Shown here piece by piece: positions 45,788 through 57,536 of a stretch of DNA of 64,000 nt (its first letter is position 1; every line of letters starts with the position of its first letter). Under the pieces are notes generated by a model. That model searched no databases. It worked only from the letters and a program-made list of their open reading frames with translations, and was not told the origin of the DNA. The position numbers and the translations under genes were made by a program. This DNA comes from Jaapia argillacea MUCL 33604. Lineage: Eukaryota > Basidiomycota > Agaricomycetes > Jaapiales > Jaapiaceae. Location of the stretch: assembly GCA_000697665.1 (NCBI GenBank), contig KL197729.1, positions 91,375-155,374 on the forward strand, in the 5' to 3' direction.

Positions 45788-48141
45788 TCATCTAGGCACC
45801 TGCTGAATCCCATGAGAATCCAACTCCGCCTCTTCCGGCCCATACAACTCATCCTCGTCGTCATCGTCGTCACTGTCCACTTCGTACACCTCGTAGCCGT
45901 CACCATCACCCTCGGGCCTCCCATGCCCCATCTCCGAAACTTCTTCAATAACAGCGCCCGTCGCAAACATAGTAGTAGTACCAGCAGCGTTCGTGGTACC
46001 AGTAGCAGCGCCCGAGAACGGAGCACCACCGAAAGCAAACGCGAACGGGTTAGCGCCCGCTCCGCCGAAGAATGGACCTCCTGCTCCTGCTCCTGCTCCT
46101 CCGCTGGCTGCTGTTGGACGTCGTCGATGAGGTCGAGGACCTCCGAAGGGTGCGGAGCTGGGTTGACTGGCGCCTGTTCCAGTGCCGATACCTGCTGCAC
46201 CAGTTTTTCGGTTCCGCACTCGGACTTTCTTGTGTTTACGTTTCCGTTCTCCGAGACCGTGCTCTTTAAATGCGCTGATCGTGCTCGTCAAAGGTAGGAT
46301 TACCAAGAACACCGGCAGAATCTAAGTGGACATTGTCATTATTTGCCGCGAACGGAGATACGGAGTGGACAATTTAACACGTACCTGACCAAAACCCCAA
46401 CTCTTATCAGCAGGCTGAGGATGATTATACTCCCTCAACAACTCCGTATTCAAAATCGCCAAAAGCGAAACGACCGAGATCAAAAAGATATTAACGATCA
46501 ACCGGCCACTCAGATCGACTTGGTAAGGCAGATCCGCCGGTATCCTGGCTCCGACACCAAAGGGTGATGCTGCCGTGGGGTCAATCCCAGCTCCCCCTGG
46601 ACGAAAAGCGCCACCTCCGAAATCTGGATTGGAGGCGCCAGCTTCCTTGTCGAAAGAGATGGTGCTTTCGTTGGCGGTGGAGTCTTGGAAGGAGAGACGC
46701 GTGGAGTAGGGGTTCGGATTGAAAAGCGTTAATTCTAGATGATCGGGGGAGGAACGCGAGGAGTGTAGAGATGCTGGTCTTGGTATTGGCGTTGTCGCTG
46801 GTATCGGTGCCGATGCCGGGATTGACGTTGGAGGCGATGGTGGCGGGTTGGAGGCTTGCTGAGGAGGCGATGGTTGGGAGGGAACGGTTGGTGAATTCTG
46901 GGGTATAGGTTGATTCGATGGTACAGCATTGGGAGGAGATGATGATTGAGCCGTCGTCGATGCACCATTATCCTGGGGTGATTGCGACACTGCCTGGGGT
47001 TGAGTGGGTGCAGTCGGAGGAACTGATGCTGGGTCGATGGGATCTGCATCGGATGCGACGTGAACTTGAGAACCGTCTGGTGGGACGGATGGTTCGGCGT
47101 GCTGGGGTGGAGCACCTGAATTTGCCTGCGCAGCCGAATGGTCCAATCCGGTGGTAGGCTGTCCGTCCCCAGCAGCGGCTTGACTACCCGTGTCACCTGC
47201 ACCCCCATCAGGTTGACCAGTCGTAGCATCGCCATTCCTAACTCCTCCACTCGCACCAGCATCACCATTCGCATCACCATTCGCGGCTCCTCCCTTCTCC
47301 CCACCCTCCCCAGACCCAGCAGCGTTCACACCCCCTTTCATCTCCTTCGACTTCTCACCCTTCCTCTTCCTCCTCCTCCCCTTCTCCTCATCCCCATTCC
47401 ACTCCCTAGCAGCCTTCATAAAAATCCCAATCCCATGTCTATAATCACTAACCAACATCAACGTATACCCCACAGTCACACAACTCAACAACACCAAAAA
47501 CGCCGTCCTTCCGTTCTCCAATACCTTAAAAGGTCGAAAGATCACAAAGTTTAGGTAGCCGTTGCATGGAGGGTTTGAACCGAATGATGGTGCGAGAGTT
47601 AGGACTACGAATGCGCAGGCGAAGACTAGGTAGGATTGGAGGATCGCTAGGAGTTTGACTACGCGGGAACCTTTCTTCAGTCGGTTATAGGCTGGCATCG
47701 TGAAAAAGATGGCCGTCCATGACGGGGTTAAGAGGTATACCACCACTAGCGCGCTACGAATTGGGGGTAGGGAGGAGATGAGCGCGATGCTGAGAGGAAG
47801 TGGGTAAAATGGGATTTGTTTCAACGTACTCGTATAAACTAAGTTGGTTTGGTGAATTGCCGGCGAATCCTAAGGTCATGGTCGTTACACAATAAGCCAT
47901 GTTGGTAGCGACGAGAGTCGTAAGCGCATTAGTGATTTCATCTGATGATGATGAACGAGCAGATTGTAAAGCTTTCCGAGCCCAAAAGCGAACAAGTTTA
48001 GTAGTCGGCATGAACGAACCACTGAAAGACGAACTCACCAAGTAGGAAAGCCTGAGCATAGAACGAAATTCGTACCCCAATCCCGCTAACATCAGGATTG
48101 GGCATAGGGCCTAACGAACAATCCGTAGAGTTGGAACTCAT
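45788..48141 (-). CDS. Gene C: orphan multi-pass membrane protein with long disordered loop
   Basis: The model has four exons: 48141-48039, 47971-47891, 47838-46385 and 46321-45788, which add up to 723 residues in phase. The start MSSNSTDC and the following NPDVSGIGVRISFYAQAFL are shared with gene D. About six hydrophobic helices occupy residues 20-230, including LLAILQSYLVFACAFVVLTL and TAFLVLLSCVTVGYTLMLV. A low-complexity loop of ~270 residues follows: first Lys/Arg-rich, then Gly/Ala/Asn-rich, then Pro/Gln/Ser-rich. Two more helices follow (VNIFLISVVSLLAILNTELL and ILPVFLVILPLTS), then a Gly-rich tail ending in an acidic EVDSDDDDDEDEL-type stretch. It forms the left arm of an inverted repeat with gene D. 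I do not recognise the function. Confidence 0.75.
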
Positions 48142-48560
48142 CGTCTAGAATCAGTCGACAGAGGCACCAGAGAGGGGAAGGTATACGTGGAGGGTATATA
48201 TCATGAGAAAGAAAGGTCGAGCATCACCGCCTTGTCTTATAGACTGTTTGGATGAGCGCTTGAAAGAAGAAGGACCAAATAAAGTTCTGCAGAGCAGCCA
48301 CACAGCCAAAGACAAAGCTTCCCACCACCTCCGATGGCACATCGTTGTGTGCAAACAGCTGCAGTGGCAATGCACTGCCAAACCATCATCATGGCCTTTC
48401 GGACTCAAAAATAGCTTTGTTGATCACGATACAGCGATAGTTCCCAAACCCAAAAGTCACTTTCAACGACTGGTGGATTAGACACTGGAGAGAGGGAGAG
48501 AGCTGTGTAGGAGGTATACTACTACAATATCAGGACCAGAAACGAACGTATGAACGTGCA
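45788..48560 (-). repeat. Left arm of the inverted repeat around lunapark
   Basis: Gene C plus ~400 bases of its upstream sequence is repeated in opposite orientation at 50470-52941 (gene D). The upstream parts share AAGACAAGGCGG, CATGATATATACCC and GATTCTAGACGATGAGTTCC. The spacer is about 1.9 kb and holds the lunapark gene. Confidence 0.75.
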
Positions 48561-48770
48561 TATAGAACGACGGATTGTCCACTAGGTACTCCCACCAAAC
48601 CACATAAACCAACGATCGACAACGGAATCAAAAATGAACACACCAATCGGGACATATTACACAGCCATCCCTCCCAAAACCCACCTGCACCGCTTTCATC
48701 CCACACTCTCCCCGCTCAGCGCTCAACCCTCAGAACTCAGCATCCCAAGCAAAGAAGAGATAAGGAGGAA

Positions 48771-50212
48771 CTATGAATCAACCTCCATCATAGCTCCCTC
48801 TCCCTCACCCTCGCCGTCAACTCGATACCCCTTAACCGCCCCATTCCCCTCCTTCCCATTCTCCTTCACAGGCGGCGGCGAAGGACTAAGCGAAGGAGCC
48901 TTCTTCACCTCGGGTGTCGCAGCAAGAGGCGAAGAACCCGATCTTGGAGAAGGCGAAGTGGATAAGTTCCTGTTCGTTTTGCGAGAACGTCGTGACGGGT
49001 TGAAATGTCCACATTTCGGGCATACGTATTCTAGAATGAAAGTGACGTTAGGATGAGAGTTGCGCACTAATCAAATCGAGACCAAATGGAAAGACTCACC
49101 AACATCTTCGTAACTCTCCTCCTTAACCAATCCATTATGCCCAAAACACCTCTCACATATCAGCGCATACCTACTGGCAGGCGAACTAAAACTAGCTTCT
49201 TCATCTCCTAACAACGCATCCGCTAATTTGTCGAACCATTGTTTGCGAGGCGGTGGTGTTGGGAAGTTCGGTGCTGGGGGGCGGTGGAGAGAAGGTGGGA
49301 GTGTGAGATCGGGAAGGATGGGGGCGTAAGAAGGACGTACGGGAAAAGTTGTTCTGTAATGCTCGCTGCGCAGGTGTTTGAGGCGGAGGAGGTTGGAGTA
49401 GACCTTGCTGCTGCTGTAATGGCTGTTGTTGAGGCGCCAATGGACGAGGAGCCATAGGTGTCGAAGGCGCTTGTGGACCAGGCGTCCCTCCAACATTCCG
49501 TTTCCGCAAAGGCGTACCAGGACCAGGAGACGAAGATGTAGACGAAGAAACGTCATCGTATCGTTCGATCAAGTTCCGAGTCGTATAATAGTTTGTCTTC
49601 TTCTTGATCTCTTCGACTTTGTCGCGTTGTTGTTTGCGAAGGACCTTCAGGGTCTTTTCTGTTTGTAATGACGATGAAAGGGAATGGATTATAAGAGGTC
49701 AGCATGATGGCGATCGGAGAGGAATGGAGTAGATGGAATGGAACGAACCTTCGGCGTCTCCTTTACGAGTATACCAAATCTGCACAATCCTCCTCATAAA
49801 CAAGATCCTAACCAACCGACATATCAGACCCACACCCATCAAACCAAGCAAAACTACTCACACAATAGGCCCAGCAAAGATAGGTATTCCCCAAACAACC
49901 TTCTCAACCTGCCTACTCCTCGCACTCCCACCGGCACTGGTAACAGGCAACAAGCCTACATACCACAAGCTGACATACGCTGCCCATATAGCAATAGCAT
50001 AGAGGGTAAACAAGAGAGTGGTCCGACGTTCTCTCAGTCTAATCTCTGACAGGCGTGTCTCGCGTTTTTGGATGCCGGATGCGAGGGAGGAGAGGACTTG
50101 TTCGTAGTCTTCTGGTTCAGACTGGCGCAGGTAGCAAGTTGTGAGTGGCGGAGGGAAAGGTGAGAGGAAGGGAGTGGAGTACCTTTCTGAACCAGCGAGT
50201 TAGGAATGACAT
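48771..50212 (-). CDS. Lunapark-type ER junction protein
   Basis: The model has five exons: 50212-50183, 50121-49749, 49658-49341, 49273-49100 and 49030-48771, 384 residues in phase. The order is that of the lunapark family: a short MSFLTRWF start, EDYEQVLSSLASGIQKRETR, and two adjacent hydrophobic helices (near residues 45-110) that insert into the ER membrane as a hairpin. A coiled-coil-like KVEEIKKKTNYY segment and a Pro/Gln-rich linker follow. Next comes ADALLGDEEAS and a zinc ribbon with two Cys-x2-Cys pairs (ICERCFGHNG and YVCPKCGHFN). In yeast and animals lunapark stabilises three-way junctions of the ER network. The start is supported by family resemblance. It is the one clearly conserved gene between the C and D arms. 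Confidence 0.93.
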
Positions 50213-50469
50213 GGCGGGAGGAGGTGAGGCTGTTGCTTGCCAGGCCCACTTGGACAGCGCGACAGATTTGGTGGCAGGTGGCTGTGCTGTCACGTCACCA
50301 ACAGCACGTGAAGTCCGCGTAGTCTCCCACTCGTGGACCGTACGGACCTCGTTCCAACTCCCAACCCATTTCTCCAGAGACTGTGATGCTGCCCGATGGC
50401 GATACCAAGTATTCAGAACACTTCACCGCGCCTACAATATACCTCGTACACAGCCCTCTAATCTACCAG

Positions 50470-52941
50470 TCGTTGAAAGTGACTTTTGGACTTGGAAAAC
50501 TATCGCTTTGTTTCCGATTCCTCAGATGCTATCATCGAAAGGGGTTTGGTGCATCGCCACTGCTTACGCTTCAACGACGACAAGCGTGGTTGGCAAGCCT
50601 TTATACTTTGGCTGTGTAACTGCTCTTTCTTTGGCTCCCCTTCTGTGTTCAAGCGCCCATCCAAAAGACAAGGCGGGGAAGCTTGGACCTTTCTCTGTCA
50701 TGATATATACCCGCACGTATGCCTTCCCTCTGTGGTGCCTCTGTCTACTTTGGACGTGGATCTGTAGAAGATACCAATTTGGTTCGAAATACGTTGGCGC
50801 TATCGCACTCGGGATACACTGGACATCGTTACATCCGCGATACACCCGGCACGGCACACTCGGGATACGTCTTCGCGCAATTTCAGTGGACCTAGTCGAT
50901 GATTCTAGACGATGAGTTCCAACTCCTCGGATTGTTCATCATTCCCTACGCCCAACCCTGATGTCAGCGGGATTGGTGTACGAATCTCCTTCTATGCTCA
51001 AGCTTTCCTACTTGGTGAGTTCGACTCTCACCACTACGGTTCGTTCATACCAGCTAAACATGTTCACTTTTGGGGGGAAAGCCTTAGTATCTGCTCGTTC
51101 GTCATCTCCAGATGAGATCACTAATGCACTCACCACACTCATCGCTACAAACATGGCTTATTGTGTAACAACCATGACCTTAGGATTCGCCAACGGTTCA
51201 CAAAACCAACTTAGTTTATATGAGTGTGTTGAAACTAATCTCATTTTACCCGCTTCCTCTCATCGTCTCCCTCACCCCTTCACTCCTAATTCGTAGCGCG
51301 CTAGTGGTATTATACCTCTTAATCCCTTCATCGACAGCCATTTTCTTCACAATGCCAACATATAACCGCCTCAAGAAAGGTTCCCGCCTAGTCAAACTCC
51401 TCGCCGTCCTCCAATCCTACCTCGTCTTCACCTGCTCATTCGTAGTCCTAACCCTCGCACCTACATTCGGCTCAAACTCTCCATGCAACGATCATCACAA
51501 CTTTGTCATCTTTCGACCTTTTAGGGTATTGCACAATGGTCGAACGGCGTTTTTGGTGTTGTTGAGTTGTGTGATTGTGGGGTATACGGCGATGTTGGTT
51601 AGTGATTGTGGACATCGGATTGGGATTTTTATGAAGGCTGCTAGGGCGGGTAAGTGGGGTGTGGAGGGGGATGAGGAGAAGGGGAGGAGGAGGCGGAATA
51701 AGAAGGGTGGGAAGTTGGGGGAGATGAAACCGGGTGCGGCGACTGCTGGTTCTGGGGAGGGTGGGGATACGGGAGGAGCTGCGGATGGTGATGGGATTGG
51801 TCTTGCGAGTGAAGGGGTTGGGAGTGGTGATGCTACGACTGGTTCAGTTGGTGGGGAAGCAGGTGACACGGGTAGTCAAGCCACTGCTGGAGACGGACAG
51901 ACGACAACGACCATTCCCTCCCAACCATCGCCTCTTCAGCAAGCCTCCAACCCACCCCCATCGCCTCCAACGCCAATCCCAATACTAGTATCTCCAAACT
52001 CCTCGCGCTCCTCGCCGGGTCATCTAGAATTAACGCTCTTCAACTCGAACTCGTACTCCCCGCGTGTCTCCTTCGAGGACTCCACCGCCAACCAAAGCAC
52101 CATATCTCTTGACAAGGAAACTAGCACCTCCGATCCAGGTTTTGGAGACGGCGCTTATCAGCCGAGGCGAGCTGGGATTGACCCTATGTCAGGATCCTTT
52201 GTCGCTGGAGGCAAGGTACCGGTGGACTCGCCTTACCAAGTCAATGTTAGTGGGAGGTTGATCGTTAACATCTTTTTGATCACGATGGTGTCGCTTTTGG
52301 CGATTGTGAATACGGAGTTGTTGAGGAAGTATAATCATCCTCAGCCTGCTGATAAGAGTTGGGGTTTTGGTCAGGTACGTGTTTCAATTGTCCACTCCGT
52401 TCGCGATAAATCGTGACTTGAAATGTCTGCTTAGATTCTCCCGGTGTTCTTGGTAATCCTACCTTTGACGAGCGCGTATAGCGCGTTCAAAGAACACGGT
52501 CTGGGTGTACGAAAGCGAAAAGAAAGGAAAATTTTAGTGCGGACCCGGAAATCTGGTGCGGCGGGGACTGGCATGGGTAAAGGCGCCAACCATCTCAACT
52601 CAGCAACACTCCTCGGAGCTCCTCCACTTCATCTACGACCTCCAACGACCGGCGGGGGAGCAGAAGCAGGAGGGTCATTCTTCGGCGGAGCGGGTGCAAA
52701 TCCATCCACACTTGCATTTGGCGGCGCTCCGTTCTCGGGTACTGCTACTGGAACCACGAACGCTGCCGGTACTATTACTATGTTTGTGACTGGCGCTGTT
52801 ATTGAGGAAGTTTCGGAGATGGGGCTTGGGAGGCCCAAGGGTGATGATTACGAGTACGAGGTGTACGAAGTGGACAGTGACGACGACGAGGAGTTGTCTG
52901 GGCCGGAAGAGGCGGAGTTGAATTCTCATGGGATTCAGTAA
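50470..52941 (+). repeat. Right arm of the inverted repeat around lunapark
   Basis: This is the mirror of 45788-48560. It contains ~130 extra bases just upstream of the gene D start and lacks ~270 bases in the loop region relative to gene C. Confidence 0.75.
50912..52941 (+). CDS. Gene D: orphan multi-pass membrane protein, shorter paralogue of gene C
   Basis: The model has four exons: 50912-51014, 51082-51162, 51215-52374 and 52435-52941, 616 residues in phase. Exon borders match gene C one for one. The second intron has a GTGTAA donor and a CTTAG acceptor in both copies. The helices are conserved. The disordered loop is about 90 residues shorter because a Pro/Gln/Ser-rich section is missing after TAGDGQ. 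The acidic C-terminus ends in HGIQ, where gene C has four more residues. The family is unknown. Confidence 0.75.
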
Positions 52942-53331
52942 TTGTCTAGATGACCTGCGATGAGTTCTTGATTATGCTCAGTGCATCTGTGTGGGTTGCT
53001 GCTTGACTTTTCTTGATGACTTTGGCTTTCTCATCACTATTCGGATAGAGTAAAATGTAAATATTTTGTTGATAAACTAGATTCGTGGTCTTTGAGCGGA
53101 CGAGGGAGGCACCCAGGACGAGCGTTTAACAGGGGAGAAAAGTACACAGACGGTTGAATATAAGCGTAGGGTCGCTCGGGTTACTGGTAGGGTGCAATTT
53201 CGACTGAACAAGTTTAAGGACTCATCGGCGGTGGAATCGTCAATAACATATCTCTTCAACTCAGCCTCCATCTAAGCGCCCCAACTCGTACCGATCATAC
53301 CTCGCCCAACTGGGTCGTCCACTTCACCCGT
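52942..53331. other. Spacer between genes D and H
   Basis: Downstream sequence of D and of H meets here. A 53200-53331 segment resembles 60150-60260 after gene I. Nothing else is recognisable. Confidence 0.4.
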
Positions 53332-54743
53332 TCACCTGTGCTCCAACACCAGGGGACCATCCTCCTTTTCCACAGGCCCCATTTCCAATTCTGCACGATA
53401 TATCCCATGCTCCTCGTGGGGAGTGTGGTTGAGAACGTCAACACCGTGTTGGTTGAGCGATACTGGACCCTTTCCAAGAGAATCAACACTAGCTGAACGA
53501 GTCCTACGCCCAGAGTGTCCGAGATGGTGCGTTAGGGCTCGAACCCAAGTGAGGTTCCAGAACCAACCGGGGAGTCGAGGGAGGAAGGTCAGGAACGATA
53601 TGAATGGCGGTACAGCGACAGAGACGGCCAATATCTTTGATGGGAGGGACATTCGACGCATGATCAAGCGCGATAGGAGAGATAGGCATACCTGGCCAAA
53701 AGTGGCTTGAGAATTGACACCATCGTTAATCTGAAGTTGGGCGCCATACTCGAGAGTGACGATCCAATAGGTGAAGGGGAATACCACCACAGTGACGAAG
53801 TGGACGAAATGATAGTTGTCGCAAACTTTTCGCCTGTTGGAAATGTACTATCAGGTTTGGCCTGCGAATCATATCAGGATCCGCCGCTCACCACATCTGC
53901 CAGATAGGGAACATTCCGTGGTCTTTCCATATATCCTTTCGCCTCAGAATGATACAGGTGATCCAAACCACCAACAGAACGACCCATGGGATAAGGCCAA
54001 TCAACCCCCATCTCACTGAAAATGCGAAGGGTAATATGGGCGTCACGAACATGAAGATGAGGAGGGCTTGGGCGTAATCCAACGAATCGCATGCAACTTG
54101 GCTTAAGGATCCGCGATTCGCGGTGATGGATAGGTAGATGAAGATCCCAATCCAGAACGGGATCATCAAAAGGACGAGGAGACGATTGATCCACCACCGC
54201 GGTTTATCTTTCTTGAAAACCTCGTTCATCCGTGTATCCAGCCCGCATAGGGAATGAAGAGCGTAAATAACCAGTGCGATTGATAACGGAGGACCAGTTG
54301 TTATCAGTGCGTAGGTTCCGTGGAAACGAGTGAGGGAGTGGTCGGCGATTGAGATGCAGGTGGTAATGAAGAGGGAGTAAACCGACAATATCTGTGCGTA
54401 GAAAGTCATTGCCACGTCGTCGGGTGAGTGCAGAATTACGAGGGCAAGGCAGACGTTCGTCACGTAAGCTGTTATGTGGGAGATCAGCCCCACAACTACC
54501 ACAAAAAGTGACAGATAGCGCACTCGATACGCGTACATACAAGCCGGCCACATCAGTGTTTGGACAATATCCGAATTCGCAAGAATCCTGAGGAGGGTTG
54601 AGGCAGTAATATTGAAGATAACTGGCCTGAGAGGAAGAAATGTTGAGAAAATTCAACATATCCATCGTGGCGGGGCATGGCTCGTTGGTATCCCAGCATG
54701 TAGGGAGAGGAGGGTATAGTGTGCCGTTGATGGTGCCGTTCAT
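53332..54743 (-). CDS. Gene H: orphan eight-helix membrane protein (paralogue of gene I)
   Basis: The model has four exons: 54743-54524, 54468-53892, 53833-53692 and 53634-53332, 413 residues in phase. A short Cys-rich N-terminal domain (CWDTNEPCPA, YYCLNPPQDSC, GYCPN, with NGT/NIS glycosylation motifs) precedes about eight helices. These include TNVCLALVILHS, ILSVYSLFITTCISIA, LSIALVIYALHSL, RLLVLLMIPFWIGIFIYL, LIFMFVTPILPFAFSV, WVVLLVVWITCIILR, VHFVTVVVFPFTYWIVTL and SVAVPPFISFLTFLPRLPGW. The tail is hydrophilic. The first intron uses a GTGCGC donor where gene I has the canonical GTGAGT. A frame change at the end costs about ten C-terminal residues present in gene I. An extracellular Cys-rich head on a helix bundle is receptor-like, but the function is unknown. 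Confidence 0.72.
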
Positions 54744-56400
54744 TGCAGTGGAACGCCAGACGGGAATGGGGTTGGTTATTGACTGCGAGCCTGAGAAGCT
54801 ACTATTAGTACGAACGAGGTCTCTTGACTTGGGCGAAATTAGCTCGTAGGAGCGCCCAGGGCGATGGGGTCGATAAAGTTGGTCACAGAGACCATCCAAC
54901 GTGGATGCAACGGCTTATGAAGCCGATATCGCATGAACACCGCCCCCAACAGTTCAGCTACTCCATTCCTAGAAAGATGTCTGTTTTCATCGAAAGGTAT
55001 AACCCTGTACACCCGGTTTGTAAAAAAAGGTACTTACAGTCAGTGGGCAACTCGAACGCTACGAGTCACCACGTCGATAACGAAAGCGCAGTGGGGAATA
55101 TACACGTACCTCAATAGCGCTCGGCCAATCAGCGCACTGCCCAGAATCCCATTCAACTAGAAACATCTCGTTCGGCGGTCGTTACTATTGATAAAGAACA
55201 AGAATTCTGTACAAGCATCAAATGCAAGCGAACATCCGATGAGCATGGACATACTAGAGCTAGAAATAGCTCAAGCGCTTAGCGCTCAGGATTTCGACCT
55301 CTATGCTTCTCACCAATACGAACCCTATTCTAAGAGAGCCCGACGGCACTTGGTTCTATGGGATGGATTTGATTGATCGATTGATTGTTCGGTAGGTTGA
55401 GTCGACTAGGACTTCTTCAAGTTCTTATAGAGTGCGAGGTCCAAAGCCGGGGGTAAGGAATGCGGGAATCCGAGCGCGGTGAAACCGCGACGGAGGGTGC
55501 AAGGCCCCATAAAGCAAGGAAGAGTTGTGGGTGATTAGTCGGTTGATTCACCCGGTGTATTGATTGGTTAATCACTGGTCATCATCATGATGGAACGACG
55601 TACTCTCATTGCCTCCCCCGCGCTCCTCGGATGAGAACTTGCCGGTACGGATGCTGAGATAAGATGGCCAATACTTGATAGAGAGAGGGAGGATGGATCG
55701 GCCACGCCGAGTATCTTGACATCGAGAAAAGAAATACGGCGACCGAGCGCGCCCTGGATAGCACCATGTTTCGGACATGTTAATCATCATTGCGAGGGGT
55801 GATGGTTCGATGTAAGGCAGAGATCGAATGAGGGGGATATCAACTTGGACTCTGTGGTTTTACGAACTAACTGGACAGTGAGAAAAGTCGTCCTTGAAAT
55901 CGAAGCATCAAAAAAACTAAAGAATGGTGAACTCACACACGCAGTCACTCCTCCTGAGCTGTTTCGAATGTGGACATTTACTACGCCAATCGTTGGCCAT
56001 ACCGGAGCTCGAGAACCAGAGAATGGAGGCCATTGGGCCGACAATACGGTGTGACTCCATCGCGGTGGCCTCTCGCTGCGGCTCCATCATCCTGTGGCCA
56101 TTCGTCAGGCGCTCGTCATCATCGAGGGTGCGCAGTCTTTGCAAGGCCTTACCGGCGTCAACGACGGTAGACCTTCCCAACGTCAAACCCGGCGAGTGTC
56201 GGGTGCATATAGGATCATACTAGAATCGGAAATATCTTGCAGGACGAGTAGAAGCGTCGCGGGAGAAGGAAGGACTGGAGGGTGGATTAGTTGCATCGAT
56301 ACTCGCCCACAAGAAAGAACATACGAAGCTTCCTCGACAAAAGCAACAGTCATCCGATCCCGATCTCTAAATGCATCCTTAACTCGAAGCTCCCAAACCG
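54744..56400. repeat. Repeated block upstream of gene H
   Basis: The stretch matches 61691-62900 upstream of gene I over most of its length. The part at about 55040-55380 also matches 63280-63640. Shared landmarks are CTCGTAGGAGCGC, TTCCTAGAAA, CGTACCTCA, and AATAGCTCAAGCGCT or AATAGCTCAGGCGC. A possible short first exon with MFLVEWDSGQ (about 55117-55173) is open here but broken in the other two copies. No gene is called. Confidence 0.5.
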
Positions 56401-57536
56401 TTGCAGTAGGGGATTCTGCACCCTAGGTTGCGCATGCGAGGCAGATATAGGGTGTATAGGGGTCGTTTCCCTGTTCGGTTTGGCTTAGTCAGCATTCAGG
56501 AAGGATGGCACCCAAGTGTATTCGTAGACAGGACCACTATCTTCTTCTGGCGACTCGAGCTCTAGGGTCATCTCTCCCTATCCCACCGTCTAGCCGCCTG
56601 TGTGATGGGCTTGGTTCATTCCTCAGGGCGGCATCTTGGGCTCGCGAGCGATTGCTTCGACTGGGAGTCCGTGAAGATTGAGAGGAGCGATGGATGTGCA
56701 ATACTTCTACGACGGGAATCATTCTCGAATAGCAGGAAAGAAACCCCTGGCATTCAAAAAAATCCCCAACTGTGCACAGAAGTCGGCACTGAAGCCGAAC
56801 CCCGGAGGTTGCGGAAAGTGCACCGCTGTAAAATGGGTTTGAAGTCGATGTCGTCCCCCCGACGAGTTCGAGGTGAGAAAGGTTGGACATCTGTAAGAGA
56901 GCGTCGTTGAACAGCCGGCAGAAGGATCCAAGCCGGGCTCGGTCGACTCGGGGAGAGAATGACTCTCAGCCTTTCGAAATGCATATCGCCAGGTATCGTA
57001 GACAAACTGACCAACTTCGACCTGGTCAAACGGGATGCGATGGTTGCTCTAGTGCGGCCTCAGGGCTACAAAGGATGGAAGAGGAACGTCGATGAGCGAT
57101 GGGTGTTTGCATGGAAGTGAGGACTATCGAGTCGCTGGCTAGCAGGGAGTTCCGATAACCTCCGAGTCCGAGCCTTACCAAAAGCCTTGCATCAGCCCAA
57201 TATGTTCCACGATTATCAGAACTCCTGGCCATCCACTTACCCGTCCCTTACGATACTACTGACTCTAAAGCATCCTCTCGATATATCATCCAACAACCAT
57301 CCAATGCACAGTGAACAAGCCACGCAAGTCAGCTTTCCCGTTATGGTATATCACCTTCCAAAAAAGGAAATAACCTCGGTGGCTGTCTGACCAACGCTGA
57401 CATTTCCCCTTGTCATTGACTTCGGTGGCTGATGTGAGAAGTATGACCCATCTTTCTTCCATATCTTTGCTATGTTTGCTATAAAGCCTCATCCAACTCC
57501 CAGTCCAATCTCAACAACCCATCCACAACCACCGCA
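56401..57536 (-). pseudogene. F-box/LRR-like gene remnant
   Basis: On the minus strand at about 56930-56720, three frames each give part of a protein typical of fungal F-box-associated Leu-rich segments: ALLQMSNLSHLELVGG, then FKPILQRCTFRNLRG, then FGFSADFCAQLGIFL. Reading them together needs two frameshifts within ~150 bases. Sequence on either side shows no clear continuation, and the assignment is tentative. The last ~150 bases before 57537 are presumably the promoter of the dehydrogenase-like gene. Confidence 0.35.

Noticed and set aside
50145-50915. 256-codon plus ORF upstream of gene D
   Set aside because: It overlaps the lunapark first exon and gene D upstream repeat; the mirrored sequence by gene C is not open in the matching frame.
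53500-53560. tRNA-like GGTTCGA B-box pattern (minus strand)
   Set aside because: It lies inside the last exon of gene H and no cloverleaf can be folded around it.
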